From: Symbiodinium natans
Lineage: Eukaryota; Sar; Dinophyceae; Suessiales; Symbiodiniaceae
Direction: 5' to 3'
Length of the DNA stretch: 64,000 bases
NCBI GenBank assembly: GCA_905221605.1
Contig: CAJNDS010002242.1
Coordinates: 297,001-361,000, forward strand
Each line of letters begins with the position of its first letter. Within the stretch, counting starts at the first letter, position 1. The notes beneath the pieces were generated by a model. The model was not told where the DNA came from. It did not search any database and worked only from the letters and a program-made list of their open reading frames with translations. Position numbers and translations under genes: made by a program. Positions 1 through 10,423 of the stretch are shown here, piece by piece.

Positions 1-490
1 CTGAACCCTGAACCCTAAACCCTAAACCCTCAACCCAGACCCCTAAACCTAAACCAAACTCAACACTCCTCTAGGAGGGAACCGGGAACCCTTCTAAGCG
101 GGGCAGGAGTCCGTCTTGAGGCTACTGGATCTCGGGTCAGTAGGGTTGAGGGTGTAGGGGTTAGGGTTTAGGGTTTCGGGTGTAGGGTTTGTTTCGGATC
201 AAGTTTATAGGGTTTCCACGGGATGAAGTATATCGGGACGACCTGGGGATTTCTGGGGTTCAGTGATCTCAGGTGTATATTTGGAGACGACTTGGGTAGG
301 TATAAGGTTGAGGTAAGAGGGTTTCAGGTTTAGGGTTTAGGGAGACTGACGAACATATGGAAAGTGCGTGTATTTTCAGGGCCATGAGGAAGGATTCTTC
401 TAGAAACCTTGAGAATAAAGCCGTTTGGGGTTGAGGGTTTAGGGCTGAACCCTAAGCCGTGCGCCCTAAACCCTGAATGCGCAAGTTCCC
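1..490. other. Degenerate telomere-like DNA at window start
   Basis: CCCTAAA-type units at 1-56 give way to unique sequence and then TTTAGGG-type units from about 150. Scattered degenerate units follow to about 475. Both orientations occur, so this is internal repeat DNA and not a simple chromosome end. No convincing coding signal is visible. Confidence 0.7.
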
Positions 491-495
491 GTTAG

Positions 496-577
496 AGCAC
501 TTGACTCTGAGGTACGCCGCTCGCTTCTACAGGCACGACCTCACGGCAGAGTTGTGCCCTAACCTAGACACCGCAAG
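496..577 (+). CDS. Exon-like island (unknown gene)
   Basis: An open stretch after a GTTAG acceptor-like site, reading HLTLRYAARFYRHDLTAEL and onward in one frame. It ends where the 9-bp telomere-like array begins. CCCTAAA-type units lie upstream and TTTAGGG-type units downstream, as for many exon-like islands here. No family is recognised, and chance openness over 82 bases cannot be excluded. Confidence 0.3.
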
Positions 578-581
578 GGGG

Positions 582-912
582 TTTAGGGTTTAGGGGGTTT
601 AGGGGGTTTAGGGGGTTTAGGGGGTTTAGGGGGTTTAGGGGGTTTAGGGGGTTTAGGGGGATTTAGGGGGTTTAGGGGGTTTAGGGGGTTTAGGGGGTTT
701 AGGGGGTTTAGGGGGTTTAGGGGGTTTAGGGGGTTTAGGGGGTTTAGGGGGTTTAGGGGTTTAGGGGGTTTAGGGGGTTTAGGGGGTTTAGGGGGTTTAG
801 GGGGTTTAGGGGGTTTAGGGGGTTTAGGGGGTTTAGGGGGTTTAGGGGGTTTAGGGGGTTTAGGGGGTTTAGGGGGTTTAGGGGGTTTAGGGGGTTTAGG
901 GGTTTAGGGGGT
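582..912 (+). repeat. TTTAGGGGG 9-bp telomere-like array
   Basis: About 36 tandem units, mostly TTTAGGGGG, with a few shorter units (for example near 761 and 901). The unit carries two extra G over the canonical plant-type heptamer. The array translates on the opposite strand as a Pro-Leu-Asn repeat, which is an artefact. Confidence 0.95.
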
Positions 913-1056
913 AAGGGGGTTGAAAAAAAATAGTTAGGTAAGTAGTTTAAAATAAAAAGAAGAAAGGATAGGGTAAAGTAGAAAAGATAAATACAGGAGA
1001 GAAAGAAGTGCAGAAAGAATAAGGTACCATAAGTAAGAATAAATTTAGTAATATAT
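913..1056. other. AT/purine-rich spacer between two 9-bp arrays
   Basis: Roughly 140 bases, strongly A- and G-rich with almost no C, separating two arrays of the same 9-bp unit and orientation. It reads as a unique insertion into, or interruption of, one longer array. No gene is seen. Confidence 0.6.
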
Positions 1057-1366
1057 AGGGGGTTTAGGGGGTTTAGGGGGTTTAGGGGGTTTAGGGGGTT
1101 TAGGGGGTTTAGGGGGTTTAGGGGGTTTAGGGGGTTTAGGGGGTTTAGGGGGTTTAGGGGGTTTAGGGGGTTTTAGGGGTTTAGTTTAGGGGGTTTTTAG
1201 GGGGTTTAGGGGGTTTAAGGGGGTTTAGGGGGTTTAGGGGGTTTAGGGGGTTTAGGGTTTTAGGGGTTTAGGGGGTTTAGGGGGTTTAGGGGGTTTAGGG
1301 GGTTTAGGGGGTTTAGGGGGTTTAGGGGGTTTAGGGGGTTTAGGGGGTTTAGGGGGTTTACGGTTG
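1057..1366 (+). repeat. Second TTTAGGGGG 9-bp array
   Basis: About 34 units, same orientation as the first array. Irregular units around 1168-1260 (TTTTAGGGG, TTTAAGGGGG, a 7-bp unit) suggest replication slippage. Confidence 0.95.
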
Positions 1367-1705
1367 AGGGTACAACCGAAGGTGTGCCAGTTTGAATCCC
1401 TGGGCCGTGCTCAGGGAGCCGAAAGACATTAGGCAGGACAGCTGCTTCCACACCGAAAACCTCTGCGCCAGCACCCTAAAACCCTAAACCCCATACTCCC
1501 TAAGCCCTAGACCCTAAACCCTAAACCCCACACCCTAAGCCCCAAACCCTAAAACCTTCATCCTAAATTTTAAACCGCAGTTCCGTTCAGGTTTTCGGGT
1601 TTGGACTTCAATGTGGACTCGAGTCCTCAAGCATTGGATGTAAACTAAGTCCCCCAATTCAGGGGGGGGGACCGGTGGGGGGCAGTGGATTCTCTTGGTA
1701 AGAGG

Positions 1706-1877
1706 TAAACCCTAAACCCTAAACCCTAAACCCTAAACCCTAAAGGCCCTAAACCCTAAACCCTAAACCCTAAACCCTAAACCCTAAACCCTAAACCCTA
1801 AACCCTAAACCCTAAACCCTAAACCCTAAACCCTAAACCCTAAACCCTAAACCCTAAACCCTAAACCCTAAACCCTA
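1706..1877 (-). repeat. CCCTAAA heptamer array
   Basis: About 24 near-perfect canonical heptamers in the C-rich orientation, opposite to the arrays just upstream. One small interruption lies near 1743. Confidence 0.95.
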
Positions 1878-3759
1878 CCTTATAGGGTCTTTATGGGAGG
1901 AGGGTTTATGGAGGGCAAGTAGCCTTGGAAACCCTGGGGGAGCTTAGGGAGCAAGCAGCGGGGAGTCTCAGGGAACCTTGGGTTACATGCCCCCCCCCGG
2001 TGAACCCCCCTACCCAATACGTGAGGTGTTGAGGAGGGGGCACTCTTCAACTCGAGTTTTCTCTCTTGCCTCGGCGATTTAAGGCTTTGGGTTTAGGGCT
2101 TTGGGCTTTGGGTTTCGTGTTTAGGCTTTCGGGTTTCGGGTTACCCTTCAGACTGATAGCACGATTAACCAACACCCCCGATTGAACCAAACTGGCTATT
2201 GGGCCCCCAGACTATACTTGACCAACAACCCTCAAGCATATCCCCCCTCCTCCCTAAACCTTATAAACCCTAAACTCGAAGCCCATGAGGCGATTCTTCC
2301 CACGCGTGCGGTATACGGCCGACATTGGCGAGAGTTGGGTCCTTCTATCCTGCACAGAGTGTACAGGGAGGGCCGGTTTGGGTTTCAGATTTTCCGGCTT
2401 TTTGGGTCTACTTGGGAGCTTTTGACTTACAGTGTCCCCTCGAAACCCTCCTAATCCCCACAACTGGCCCCGCCCTTACCAACCCTACTTACTAAGTCAA
2501 AAAGAAGGCTTCCAAGTACTTAATCTATTTCAGTAGACCCTTATTCCCATTTTTTATGGTTTAGGTTCCCTTATATGCCCCTGTTGAACCCAAAAGGGTA
2601 CCCTATTTCTTCCTAGCCCTAAACCCGAAATCCTAAACCCTAAAGCCTAAACCATATTGTTCCTAGGTTTCTCTTGGGTCTAGTCATCTATTTCAGTATA
2701 GCCTTGTAGGCGTGTAGGACCACAGCGTTGGCTTGGGAGAGGTCCCTAAACCCTAAAAACCTAAAACCCTAAACCCTAAATACCCAAAACCCTAGCGTCA
2801 TAACTTTCTAGATGCCCTTCATGGCGCACTCCCTAAGCTTATCAGGACAGGAAGGTACCATGTGAGGAACCCGACTGCCTAAAAGGGGCCTAATATTCTA
2901 TTTGGGTCCAATCCCTCCCCCAAGGTTGACCCTAAACCTTAAGAAACTAAACCCTAAACCCTAAACAGCCGAAGCCCTACACGCAATTCATGTCTTGTAG
3001 TTCAGGGGTCTAGACTGTAGGGCTTGGGGTTTAGCCATCGTGGCAAGATTCAGGCTTTTGAGGGGTGCACCCAAAGTTACTAACGCGGGACGGGTTTAGG
3101 TTTCAGGGATTAGGGATTAGGGTTTAGATAGGGTTTGAGGGTTGAACGTGGAGGGTTGAGGGTTGAGGGCTTATGGTTTAGGGTTTAGGGTTTAGGGTTT
3201 AGTGTACTGGGTTACGATTCAGGCTTTTCAGGGGTGCACCCAAACGGGACAGCTCTGGGGGCCCCGAAGCCTTCAATCGGTTTAGGGCTTCATTGGGTTA
3301 AGGGTTAAGGGTTTCGGGTTTAGGGTTTGTAGGGATTGTCTGGGGTTTATATAAGGCCAGAAAGGGTTTGGATAGGGCTTGTATAGGGTTTGTATAGGGT
3401 TCACACAGGGTTTACATTATAGGCCTTATAGAGGGTTTCGGGTTTGGGGTTGAGTCTTCTTTGCGTTTGGCAAGTACATACATTGACATTGCGAAGAACT
3501 GTGACAGCCACGGCATACTTGCTCCATAGGCCTTCGAATGAAGCCCGCGTCCGTATGGGCGTGTTGGTAGACACCTGAGGACGCAGAGTAGGCCCTAATC
3601 CCTAACCCCTAAACCCTAAACCCTTTTTCAAAGGTGTAGGTTCCCATATAGGCCCCTGTTAAACCCAAACGAGCACCCTTGTTTATTCCCAGGCTGCGCT
3701 TGGGTCTAATATCTACATCTCAACATTTTCCATGTCTGGCACTAAAAACGCATAGTTAT
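1878..3759. other. Repeat mosaic without a supported gene
   Basis: Short telomere-like blocks of both orientations alternate with recurring low-copy elements. The segment at about 1890-2010 (a turn around GGGAACCTTGGGTTACAT) recurs at about 36893-36967. An inverted-repeat element at about 2409-2515 (ends CTTGGGAGC / GCTTCCAAG) has relatives at 23469-23576 and 55075-55187. Pieces near 2520-2625 and 3570-3700 share AGGTTCCC and GGGTACCC-type cores with the short elements described further on. The open frame at 2182-2454 runs through one of these elements and is not called a gene. Confidence 0.5.
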
Positions 3760-3810
3760 ATATAATCATATACATATATATATATATATATTTTTTTTTA
3801 CACATACATA

Positions 3811-3842
<32 letters not shown>
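3760..3842. repeat. AT dinucleotide microsatellite
   Basis: (TA)n tracts broken by a T-run, just upstream of gene A. Confidence 0.9.
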
Positions 3843-3901
3843 GGCCACATTCCGACAGGGCAAACAGAAGGCAGTCTCTACAGCGTAGCAACCTTGTGCA
3901 G

Positions 3902-5365
3902 ATGGCCACGCCCATTTCGATTGAGGTGGGCCTGCTCAGTGGCAAGTCAGTTTCGCTGGAGGCAGGCTGGGATGAGTCTGTAGGATCCGTGCAGAGTAGA
4001 GCACGGAGGATGCTGGCAGTTGGCAAAGGCAGACTCGTGGATTCCTCCGGAGCCATCCTGGACGGAGCAGCCACGCTTGAGAAATGTGGGTTGCAGAGCG
4101 GTGATATGCTGACCTTGCAGATGAGCAGCATGTGTGTTCGCGGCAACACCTGCGCTTTTGCTGCCATTCTTGGGGATGGGTCTGTGGCAACCTGGGGCTA
4201 TGCTCCCTATGGTGGCGACACCCGTGCTGTTCACGACAAGCTGAAGGACGTGAAGAAGATCCAAGCTACCCAAACAGCTTTTGCTGCCGTTCTGGGAGAT
4301 GGCTCTGTCGTGACCTGGGGTGATGCTATGTGTGGCGCGGACAGCAGAGCTGTGCAGTGTCAGCTGCAGAACGTGCAAGACATCCAAGCTACCAGAGACG
4401 CTTTTGCTGCCATTGTGGGCGATGGGTCTGTCGTGTCGTGGGGCCATACTGGCCGTGGCGGTGGCAGCAGTGATGTACCTGATCAGGTCAAGGACGTGCA
4501 AAAGATCCAAGCAACCGATGCGGCTTTTGCCGCCATTCTGGGCGATGGGTCTGTTGTGACATGGGGCCATTCTTCTGGCGGCAGCGACAGCAATGCTGTG
4601 CAAGGTCTGCTGAAGAACGTGCATCAGATCCAAGCTACAAGCGCGGCTTTTGCTGCCATTCTGGGCGATGGGTCTGTTGTGACTTGGGGCGATTTTGATT
4701 ATGGCGGCGACAGCAGCGCTGTGCAAGATCAGCTGAAGAACGTGCAGCTGATCCAATCAACATGCCACGCTTTCGCTGCCATTCTGGGCGATGGGTCTGT
4801 TGTGACCTGGGGAGATGTTAGCTATGGTGGCAGCAGCTTTGCTGTGCAAGGTCAGTTGCAGGACGTGCAGCAGATCCAAGCTACCCAAACAGCTTTTGCT
4901 GCCATTCGGGGCGATGGATCCGTTGTGACCTGGGGCCATGCTGACTATGGTGGCGACAGCCGTGCTGTTCACGACAAGCTGAAGGACGTGCAGAAGATCC
5001 AAGCTACCCAAAAAGCTTTTGCTGCCATTCTGGGAGATGGCTCTGTCGTGACCTGGGGACATGCTGGCTGTGGTGGCGACAGCAGTTCCGTTCACGACCA
5101 GCTGAAGGACGTGCAGCAGATCCAAGCTACAGACATGGCTTTTGCTGCCATTGTGGGAGATGGCTCCGTGGTGACCTGGGGTTATGCTAACTGTGGCGGC
5201 GACAGCAGTGCTGTGCAAGCTCAGTTGCCGGTCATCCACCAGATTCAAGCTACCAGCAGGGCTTTTGTCGCCATTGTGGGCGATGGGTCTGTTTTGACAT
5301 GGGGCAGTGCGGACTTTGGTGGCGACAGCAGAGCTGCGCAACGCCAGCTGATGGAGCAGACCTAG
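3902..5365 (+). CDS. Gene A: ubiquitin-like N-terminus plus ten 41-residue WG repeats
   Basis: One uninterrupted frame of 487 codons from ATG 3902 to TAG 5363-5365. Residues ~1-75 resemble a ubiquitin-like fold: an alternating strand pattern and a GxLVDSSGAxLDGAATLEKC stretch. Ten tandem repeats of 41 residues (123 bp) follow, each built on IQATxxAFAAILGDGSVVTW, then G-x(4)-GGDSSAVQ and QLKDVQ. The WG core and spacing recall RCC1/WG-type beta-propeller blades; this is inference, with no enzymatic motif and no HECT domain present. An AG (3900-3901) lies directly before the ATG, so it could be an intron acceptor or a spliced-leader acceptor. Several long minus-strand frames here are shadows of the repeat. 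Gene B is its intron-containing paralogue. Function unknown; a protein-interaction scaffold is the modest guess. Confidence 0.9.
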   Translation: MATPISIEVGLLSGKSVSLEAGWDESVGSVQSRARRMLAVGKGRLVDSSGAILDGAATLEKCGLQSGDMLTLQMSSMCVRGNTCAFAAILGDGSVATWGYAPYGGDTRAVHDKLKDVKKIQATQTAFAAVLGDGSVVTWGDAMCGADSRAVQCQLQNVQDIQATRDAFAAIVGDGSVVSWGHTGRGGGSSDVPDQVKDVQKIQATDAAFAAILGDGSVVTWGHSSGGSDSNAVQGLLKNVHQIQATSAAFAAILGDGSVVTWGDFDYGGDSSAVQDQLKNVQLIQSTCHAFAAILGDGSVVTWGDVSYGGSSFAVQGQLQDVQQIQATQTAFAAIRGDGSVVTWGHADYGGDSRAVHDKLKDVQKIQATQKAFAAILGDGSVVTWGHAGCGGDSSSVHDQLKDVQQIQATDMAFAAIVGDGSVVTWGYANCGGDSSAVQAQLPVIHQIQATSRAFVAIVGDGSVLTWGSADFGGDSRAAQRQLMEQT

Positions 5366-5393
5366 CTCAACAGGCATTGCTGCCACCGTGGCT

Positions 5394-5480
5394 GTGACCT
5401 GTGGTGATGTTTCACAAGGTGACGACAGCAGTGCTCTGAAACATCAGCTGGAGAGTTCACAGGTGATTCTGGCATTTGCG
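5394..5480 (+). pseudogene. Degenerate extra WG repeat downstream of gene A
   Basis: After the gene A stop, in another frame, the sequence still reads VTCGDVSQGDDSSALKHQL and onward, matching the second half of the 41-residue repeat. The gene therefore once carried at least one more repeat, or a neighbouring repeat gene has decayed. Confidence 0.65.
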
Positions 5481-5632
5481 GTAAGCAGCTCACGTGTCTT
5501 TCTCCGGCACGGATTCACATGATCGGATACGCGAGTTTGGGCTAAGCGCTAAGGCAAAACAGGCCGAAGCCGCGTGACATGAGCAAGTCCAGCTGCCAGC
5601 CGCAGAAACCCGAACAGGTTCATGCACGGACA

Positions 5633-5678
<46 letters not shown>

Positions 5679-5705
5679 GAGACGGAGAGAGCGAGAGAGA
5701 GAGTG
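5633..5705. repeat. GA-rich microsatellite
   Basis: (GAGA)n with occasional CAGA units. Reading frames through it on both strands are low-complexity artefacts. Confidence 0.95.
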
Positions 5706-5726
5706 AGTGAGAGAGACGCTGGGCAG

Positions 5727-5829
5727 AAGAAGAAGAAGAATAAGAAGAAGAAAAGAAAAGAAGAAGAAGAAGAAAAAGAAAAGAAGAAGAAGAAGAAGAA
5801 GAAGAAGAAGAAGAAGAAGAAGAAGAAGA
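5727..5829. repeat. GAA/AAG trinucleotide microsatellite
   Basis: A long (AAG)n tract with AAAG interruptions. It produces spurious poly-Lys/Arg/Glu frames on + and poly-Ser/Phe/Leu frames on -. Confidence 0.95.
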
Positions 5830-5839
5830 GAGAGACACG

Positions 5840-7677
5840 GAGACTCTGCCCAAGCACTTCCGCAACCTATGGTCGGATCCAGGCACACCCTCAAATGATC
5901 CATCAGAAACTTTACCCGATAATTGATGTTTCCCTGCTGCGTCCTGTTTCCCCAGCCCCAAAGCAGCCAAACACAACCTTTACCAGCTCCGCAACTTTAG
6001 TAAGCCCTACAACCGTGAGCCCTAAACATTCAAACCACCCTATCACCCAACGCCCCAGGCCCTACATCCCACTAAACTCTCAACCAAACCACCATAAGCC
6101 CTAAATACCCTCAAGCTCTATAGTTATTCGTGTTTCAGCGTTTAGGGTTTGGGGTTTAGGGTTTGGGGTTTGGGGTTTAGGGTTTAGGGTTTGGGGTTTA
6201 GGTGTGCAGGAAGAGTGGCTCCCGGGCCGCTCGCCCTGCGCCGCTATGATGCCCCACCCCAACCCCCCTGCTTATTCTCATTTAGGGTTCAGGGTTCTAC
6301 CCCCCAACCCCCCTAACAAGGGGGGCCCTTGTTCTCAGCCAGATAGGCAGCAAAAATGAAGGGGGGTAGCAGAGGCCTCGACCGGCCCCTGCTTGTGTGG
6401 GCCTGCCGGGAGGGTCTCCAAGAGGCCACCTCCAGAACCGACGGTCGTCGATTTGGGGAGATACTATATAGCTACGCTATGGTCGTGTATGACGTAGTTA
6501 AGTCCAGGCCGCCTGGGGATGCCAGGGAGGCTTTACCCTCCCTGCCCCGCAGATTCGTCCTCGGTTCAGGGCCTAGCCCTGCCCGGAAGGCTCGGGCGAC
6601 ATGCATATGGTCAGCGGCGCCCTCGCCAGTTTAGGGTCACACCCTCCCTCCATTGATCCCAATCCCAGGTACTCATCAAAGACTGGGCACGGCTTGGCCT
6701 TCCGGGAGACGAGAGGGGCAAAGGCGTTTTGGGGTTTAGGGTTTAGGGTTTAGGGTTTGGGGTGTCTGTTTGCATTTAGGGCTGTGGGGTCACGAGAGTT
6801 GAGGCCCACGGACAGGTGTTGTTTAAGGTTTAGGGTATAGGGTTTAGGGTTTAAGGTTTAGGGGGTCTAGGGAAAGACGCAGTCGTGGGTTTGGAGTCTT
6901 GCGGGTTTGGGGCACAGCACTTGGCAGTCGTAGGTTGTCATGGGGTAGCCTGAGCCCAAAACTCTCAACCCTAGGCCTAAACCCGGACCCAGCCCCTCAA
7001 CCCCAAGCCCTGAACCATGAGCGTTCATTCTCCAGGACTCAGAGTAGGCCCTTAATTCCCTTTTTTAGGGTTTAGGTTCGATACAAGCCCCTTTAAACCG
7101 AAACAGGGCACCCTCTTTATTCCTAGCCCAAAACCCTAAACCCTAGACCCTAAACCCTAAACCCCAAATCCCGTTTATCCTAGCCTTCTCTTGGGTCTAG
7201 TCGGTGGCCCCCGAGAGATCCTGAGTTCCCTGCGTGTTTAGGGGCTTCGGGAGTTAGTTGTTTAGGGCTCGGGGGGCGATTTAGAGATATAGTGGTCCAG
7301 CGTTTAGCGTTTTAGGGGGTTTAGGGGCTTTAGGGGTTTTAGGGTTTAGGGGCTTGGAGCTTCAAAACGGGGGGGGGGGGGGGGGGTCGGCAGGGCTTGG
7401 GGGGGCTCTGGGGTTTTCAGAGTACGAGAGACCTAAGCCTTGAGCCCTACACCCTAAACCTTAAACCCGAAACCCGAAACCCTAAACCCCACACCCTGAA
7501 CCCTAAACCCTAAACCCTAAACCCTAAACCCTAAACCCTACACCCTACACCCTAAACCCTAAACCCTAAACCCTAGCCCTAACCCTAATTGAACTCTAAA
7601 CCCTGGGATCCCCATGCTTTTCAGAGGCGAGCCGTTCGACTCTGCCAGGCGGGAAAGCGAAGTTCTTTTGGTCTGGT
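5840..7677. other. Repeat-rich stretch, one weak ORF
   Basis: TTTAGGG blocks at 6138-6205, 6727-6765 and 6825-6870, and CCCTAAA blocks near 7130-7165 and 7440-7580. The frame at 6356-6634 (92 codons) is GC-rich, but its end (around GCGGCGCCCTCGCCAGTTTA, about 6613-6632) resembles sequence at about 52038-52057, so it probably lies in a repeat. A G-run sits at 7370-7386. No supported gene. Confidence 0.5.
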
Positions 7678-7850
7678 CTACGATTTGCTTAAGAACACCC
7701 CCCCCCCCAAAAAAAAAAAAAAAATCAAGAAGAGATAATATCAAATAATCATCTCTACATGCCCCCTAAACCCTAAACCCGAAACCCTAAACCCTTATAA
7801 GGAATATTGTTTTTTTTTGGGCGGGGGAGGGGTTCTTAAGCAAATAGCAG
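7678..7850. mobile_element. Short inverted-repeat element, CTACGATTTGC family
   Basis: The left end CTACGATTTGCTTAAGAAC is inverted at the right end as GTTCTTAAGCAAATAGCAG. The flanks are TGGT on the left and TGGC on the right, a near-perfect 4-bp duplication. Inside are homopolymers and a CCCTAAA block. It is related to the elements at 10296-10423 and 39932-40069. Confidence 0.7.
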
Positions 7851-10295
7851 TGGCCCGACTCCCTATGCGATCTTGTGGTGCATACAGCGGTATAGGGTTT
7901 AGTGGTTTAGGGTTTAGGGTTTCGGGCCCGACAGCTGCTGCGGAGGAGCCTTTTTAAAGGCCCAAGTAGACAAACACACAGAGGTACATGGACCCTGTGG
8001 TTGTGATTTCAGGGTGGGGGTCTATCCTGAAGACATGGATGTAAGCTATCCCATTCACTAACCCATCTAGACCATGAACTCTACTATGGCCTAACCCAGG
8101 CCCTCATTAGCCAAAGGCCCTAAGACCAAAACCCCGGATGGAAGCCTAAACTAGAAACGATCTCCACACGCTCAAACCCTAAACCCTGGCAGACCCTAAA
8201 TCGCAAGCCCTAGAGCGTGGATGCTGGACAGGAAGCGCGCAGACTTGGCCCTTCGCCCGCAAAGCACCACCCAAAGGGGTTGGGTCCCAACACTCCGAAA
8301 CCTGAACCCTAAACCCTAAACCCTAAACCCTACACCCCAAACTTGCAACCCCCAAACCTCAACCCCCACACTCTAAACTCCAAACCCTACTTGTGTTTAT
8401 GCGCACAACACCCTAAGAGGAAGTCTTCCAAATTGCATGTCTTGGTAGGTCCTTGGGGCATTCTTTCTTTTTTCCTTATTATTGGGTTTCTAAGGGGAGG
8501 TTGGAGCTATAAACCCTAAACCCTAAACTCTAAACCCTAAAGCCCCCCCTCCTTAAGGCATGTGAGAGCTTTTCAATGTGTGAAAGGGCAGGTGCATCCT
8601 TTGGGGCTTAGGGTTTAGGGTTTAGGGTTTAGGGTTTAGGGCGGTTTTGGGGGTCAGGGTTGAGGATTGAGGGGTTTAGGCGCGGGAAAGATACTCCTCG
8701 GTAAGATTCTCTCAAGACAAGCACACCGAAGCTTCTCAGCCCTATATACTGCAGTATACGTGGGGCGTATGATAGAGGGCCTGAGGGCCCACAGAACTTG
8801 AACTAAGCCGTGCTAAGACTGAGGGTCTGTAGAGTGAGGGACCGTAAGGTGTGGGGCTCAATGCATGCTGAGGGGTTTCTGGTGGAGGGGCCGGGGGACC
8901 CAAAACCCTGAACCTGCTGTCGGTAGACCCAGGCACCCCATTTCGCGAAGTTGGACCAAGACTCCAATGGGCAGTTGACGCTTGGACTTGAAAAGAAGCG
9001 TAAAGCCGAGCCTACAACGGGTTTAGGGTTGGGGTTATGCGTTTAGGGTTTTAGTATTTAGGGTCGTCCTAAACCATCTAAACCCTAAAGCCCTCAACCC
9101 CAATGATGTCCCTAATATCCGAAATCCCACATTCCAGCAGCGGTCCATCTCCGAGTTGCACACCCCCCCCCCCCCCCCAACAACGAGTTTAGGGTTTTGA
9201 GTGTAGGGGGGAGTATATAGGGGGGGGGGGGGGGGGTCATGTGTTTCATCATGTTTCGTAAAGCAGACAATGCTTCATGAAGCAGTGCGTTTAAGGTTTG
9301 TTTAACCCTGAACCCTAAACCCTAAACCCTAAACCCTAAACCCGAAGCACTCTGTAGGTTCCCCAGGGAGCCTGGTGACTTCGGCTTAGCCCCTGAAGTC
9401 CGCAGCTTCGTGCAGGGTGGTAGGTGGTTAGCCGGTCCGGAGCTCCCCCTGAACCCTAAACCCCAAACCCTAAACCCCAAACCCTAAACCCCAAACCCTA
9501 AACCCTAAACCCTAAACCCCAAACCCTAAACCCCAAACCCTTACTAGTAGGGCCTTTTTTGGGGGGGTTACAGGGCCGTAGGCCAGACGGGATTCTTTGG
9601 AACCAGCGGAGCTGCCATGAGCTGCTACACTCCCTGAAACCCTAAACCCTAAAGACCTAAACCCTAAACCCTAAGCCCTACACCCTAAACCCTAAACCCT
9701 AAACCCTAAACTTTAAACCCTAAACCCTAAACCCTAAACCCTAAACCCTTTCCAGACAACTTCTCTCAAGCCCATGAAGAAATCAAGCTGAGCCCCCCAG
9801 GACGGAGTCCGAGTTGGGATTCCTAGACAGATCCTTGGCCGAAGTCTAGGATTTAGGGTTTGGGGTTTAGGGTTTAGGGTTTAGGGTTCAGGGTTTGTGT
9901 TGGGGCTCAGGGCTGAGGATTTGGGGGTGCACCTTGGTCCCAATTGTTGGTTTTGTCAACTCCCTAATCCCTGAGAGAGTAGAAGCTTTTTGCATCATGG
10001 TTTTGGCGAGTGTATATGCAGTGCAAATTATTAATCCGGGTGCGTGTATGTCGTTTCGAGGGATGCTAGTGCTTGTGACCTGAGGTTCATGGGTACGTAC
10101 AAGTAGGTTGATGAGTTGGGCAGCTATAATTGCAACCTTCAGAAGGGCACGTTTCGCACTCCTTAAGCCCTAAACCCTAAAACCTAAACCCTAAACCCTA
10201 TGAACCCCCAAGTGGGCTTCTAACAAGGGCCTCCGTTTACAACAGTCTGTCTTCCGTGCTGTTCGGATGCCATGATCTTAGACGGCTAGACCCCA
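7851..10295. other. Telomere-like blocks and unique spacers
   Basis: Alternating short CCCTAAA blocks (8300-8345, 9303-9345, 9448-9545, 9635-9755, 10165-10200) and TTTAGGG blocks (7895-7925, 8607-8645, 9846-9895). Homopolymer C and G runs sit at about 9163-9177 and 9220-9236. Short frames (for example 9895-10083) show no recognisable motif. No gene is supported. Confidence 0.5.
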
Positions 10296-10423
10296 TACTA
10301 TTTGCTTCAGAACCCCCCTATATATATATATACATATATATATATATGCACATAATCATTCCTATATTGACGTTGTCAGGAAGAATCTTTTTGTTGTTTT
10401 GGTGGTTCTTAAGCAAATAGTAG
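10296..10423. mobile_element. Short inverted-repeat element, same family as 7678-7850
   Basis: The left ACTATTTGCTTCAGAACC is mirrored by GGTTCTTAAGCAAATAGT on the right, with a TA microsatellite inside. I could not find a clean 4-bp flanking duplication, so the left edge is probably mutated. Confidence 0.6.

Noticed and set aside
1260-1451. Minus-strand Pro-Leu-Asn repeat protein
   Set aside because: Pure translation of the 9-bp array.
1-1877. Chromosome-terminal telomere
   Set aside because: Arrays occur in both orientations, use 7- and 9-bp units, are broken by unique DNA and continue for 55 kb; they are interstitial.
3947-5386. Two long minus-strand ORFs opposite gene A
   Set aside because: Antisense of the 123-bp repeat (a multiple of three, so stop-free by periodicity); the plus strand has the coherent start, repeats and stop. 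The same applies to 21497-22309 opposite gene B.
5490-6104. Lys/Arg/Glu-rich and Ser/Phe/Leu-rich ORFs
   Set aside because: They translate GA and GAA microsatellites.
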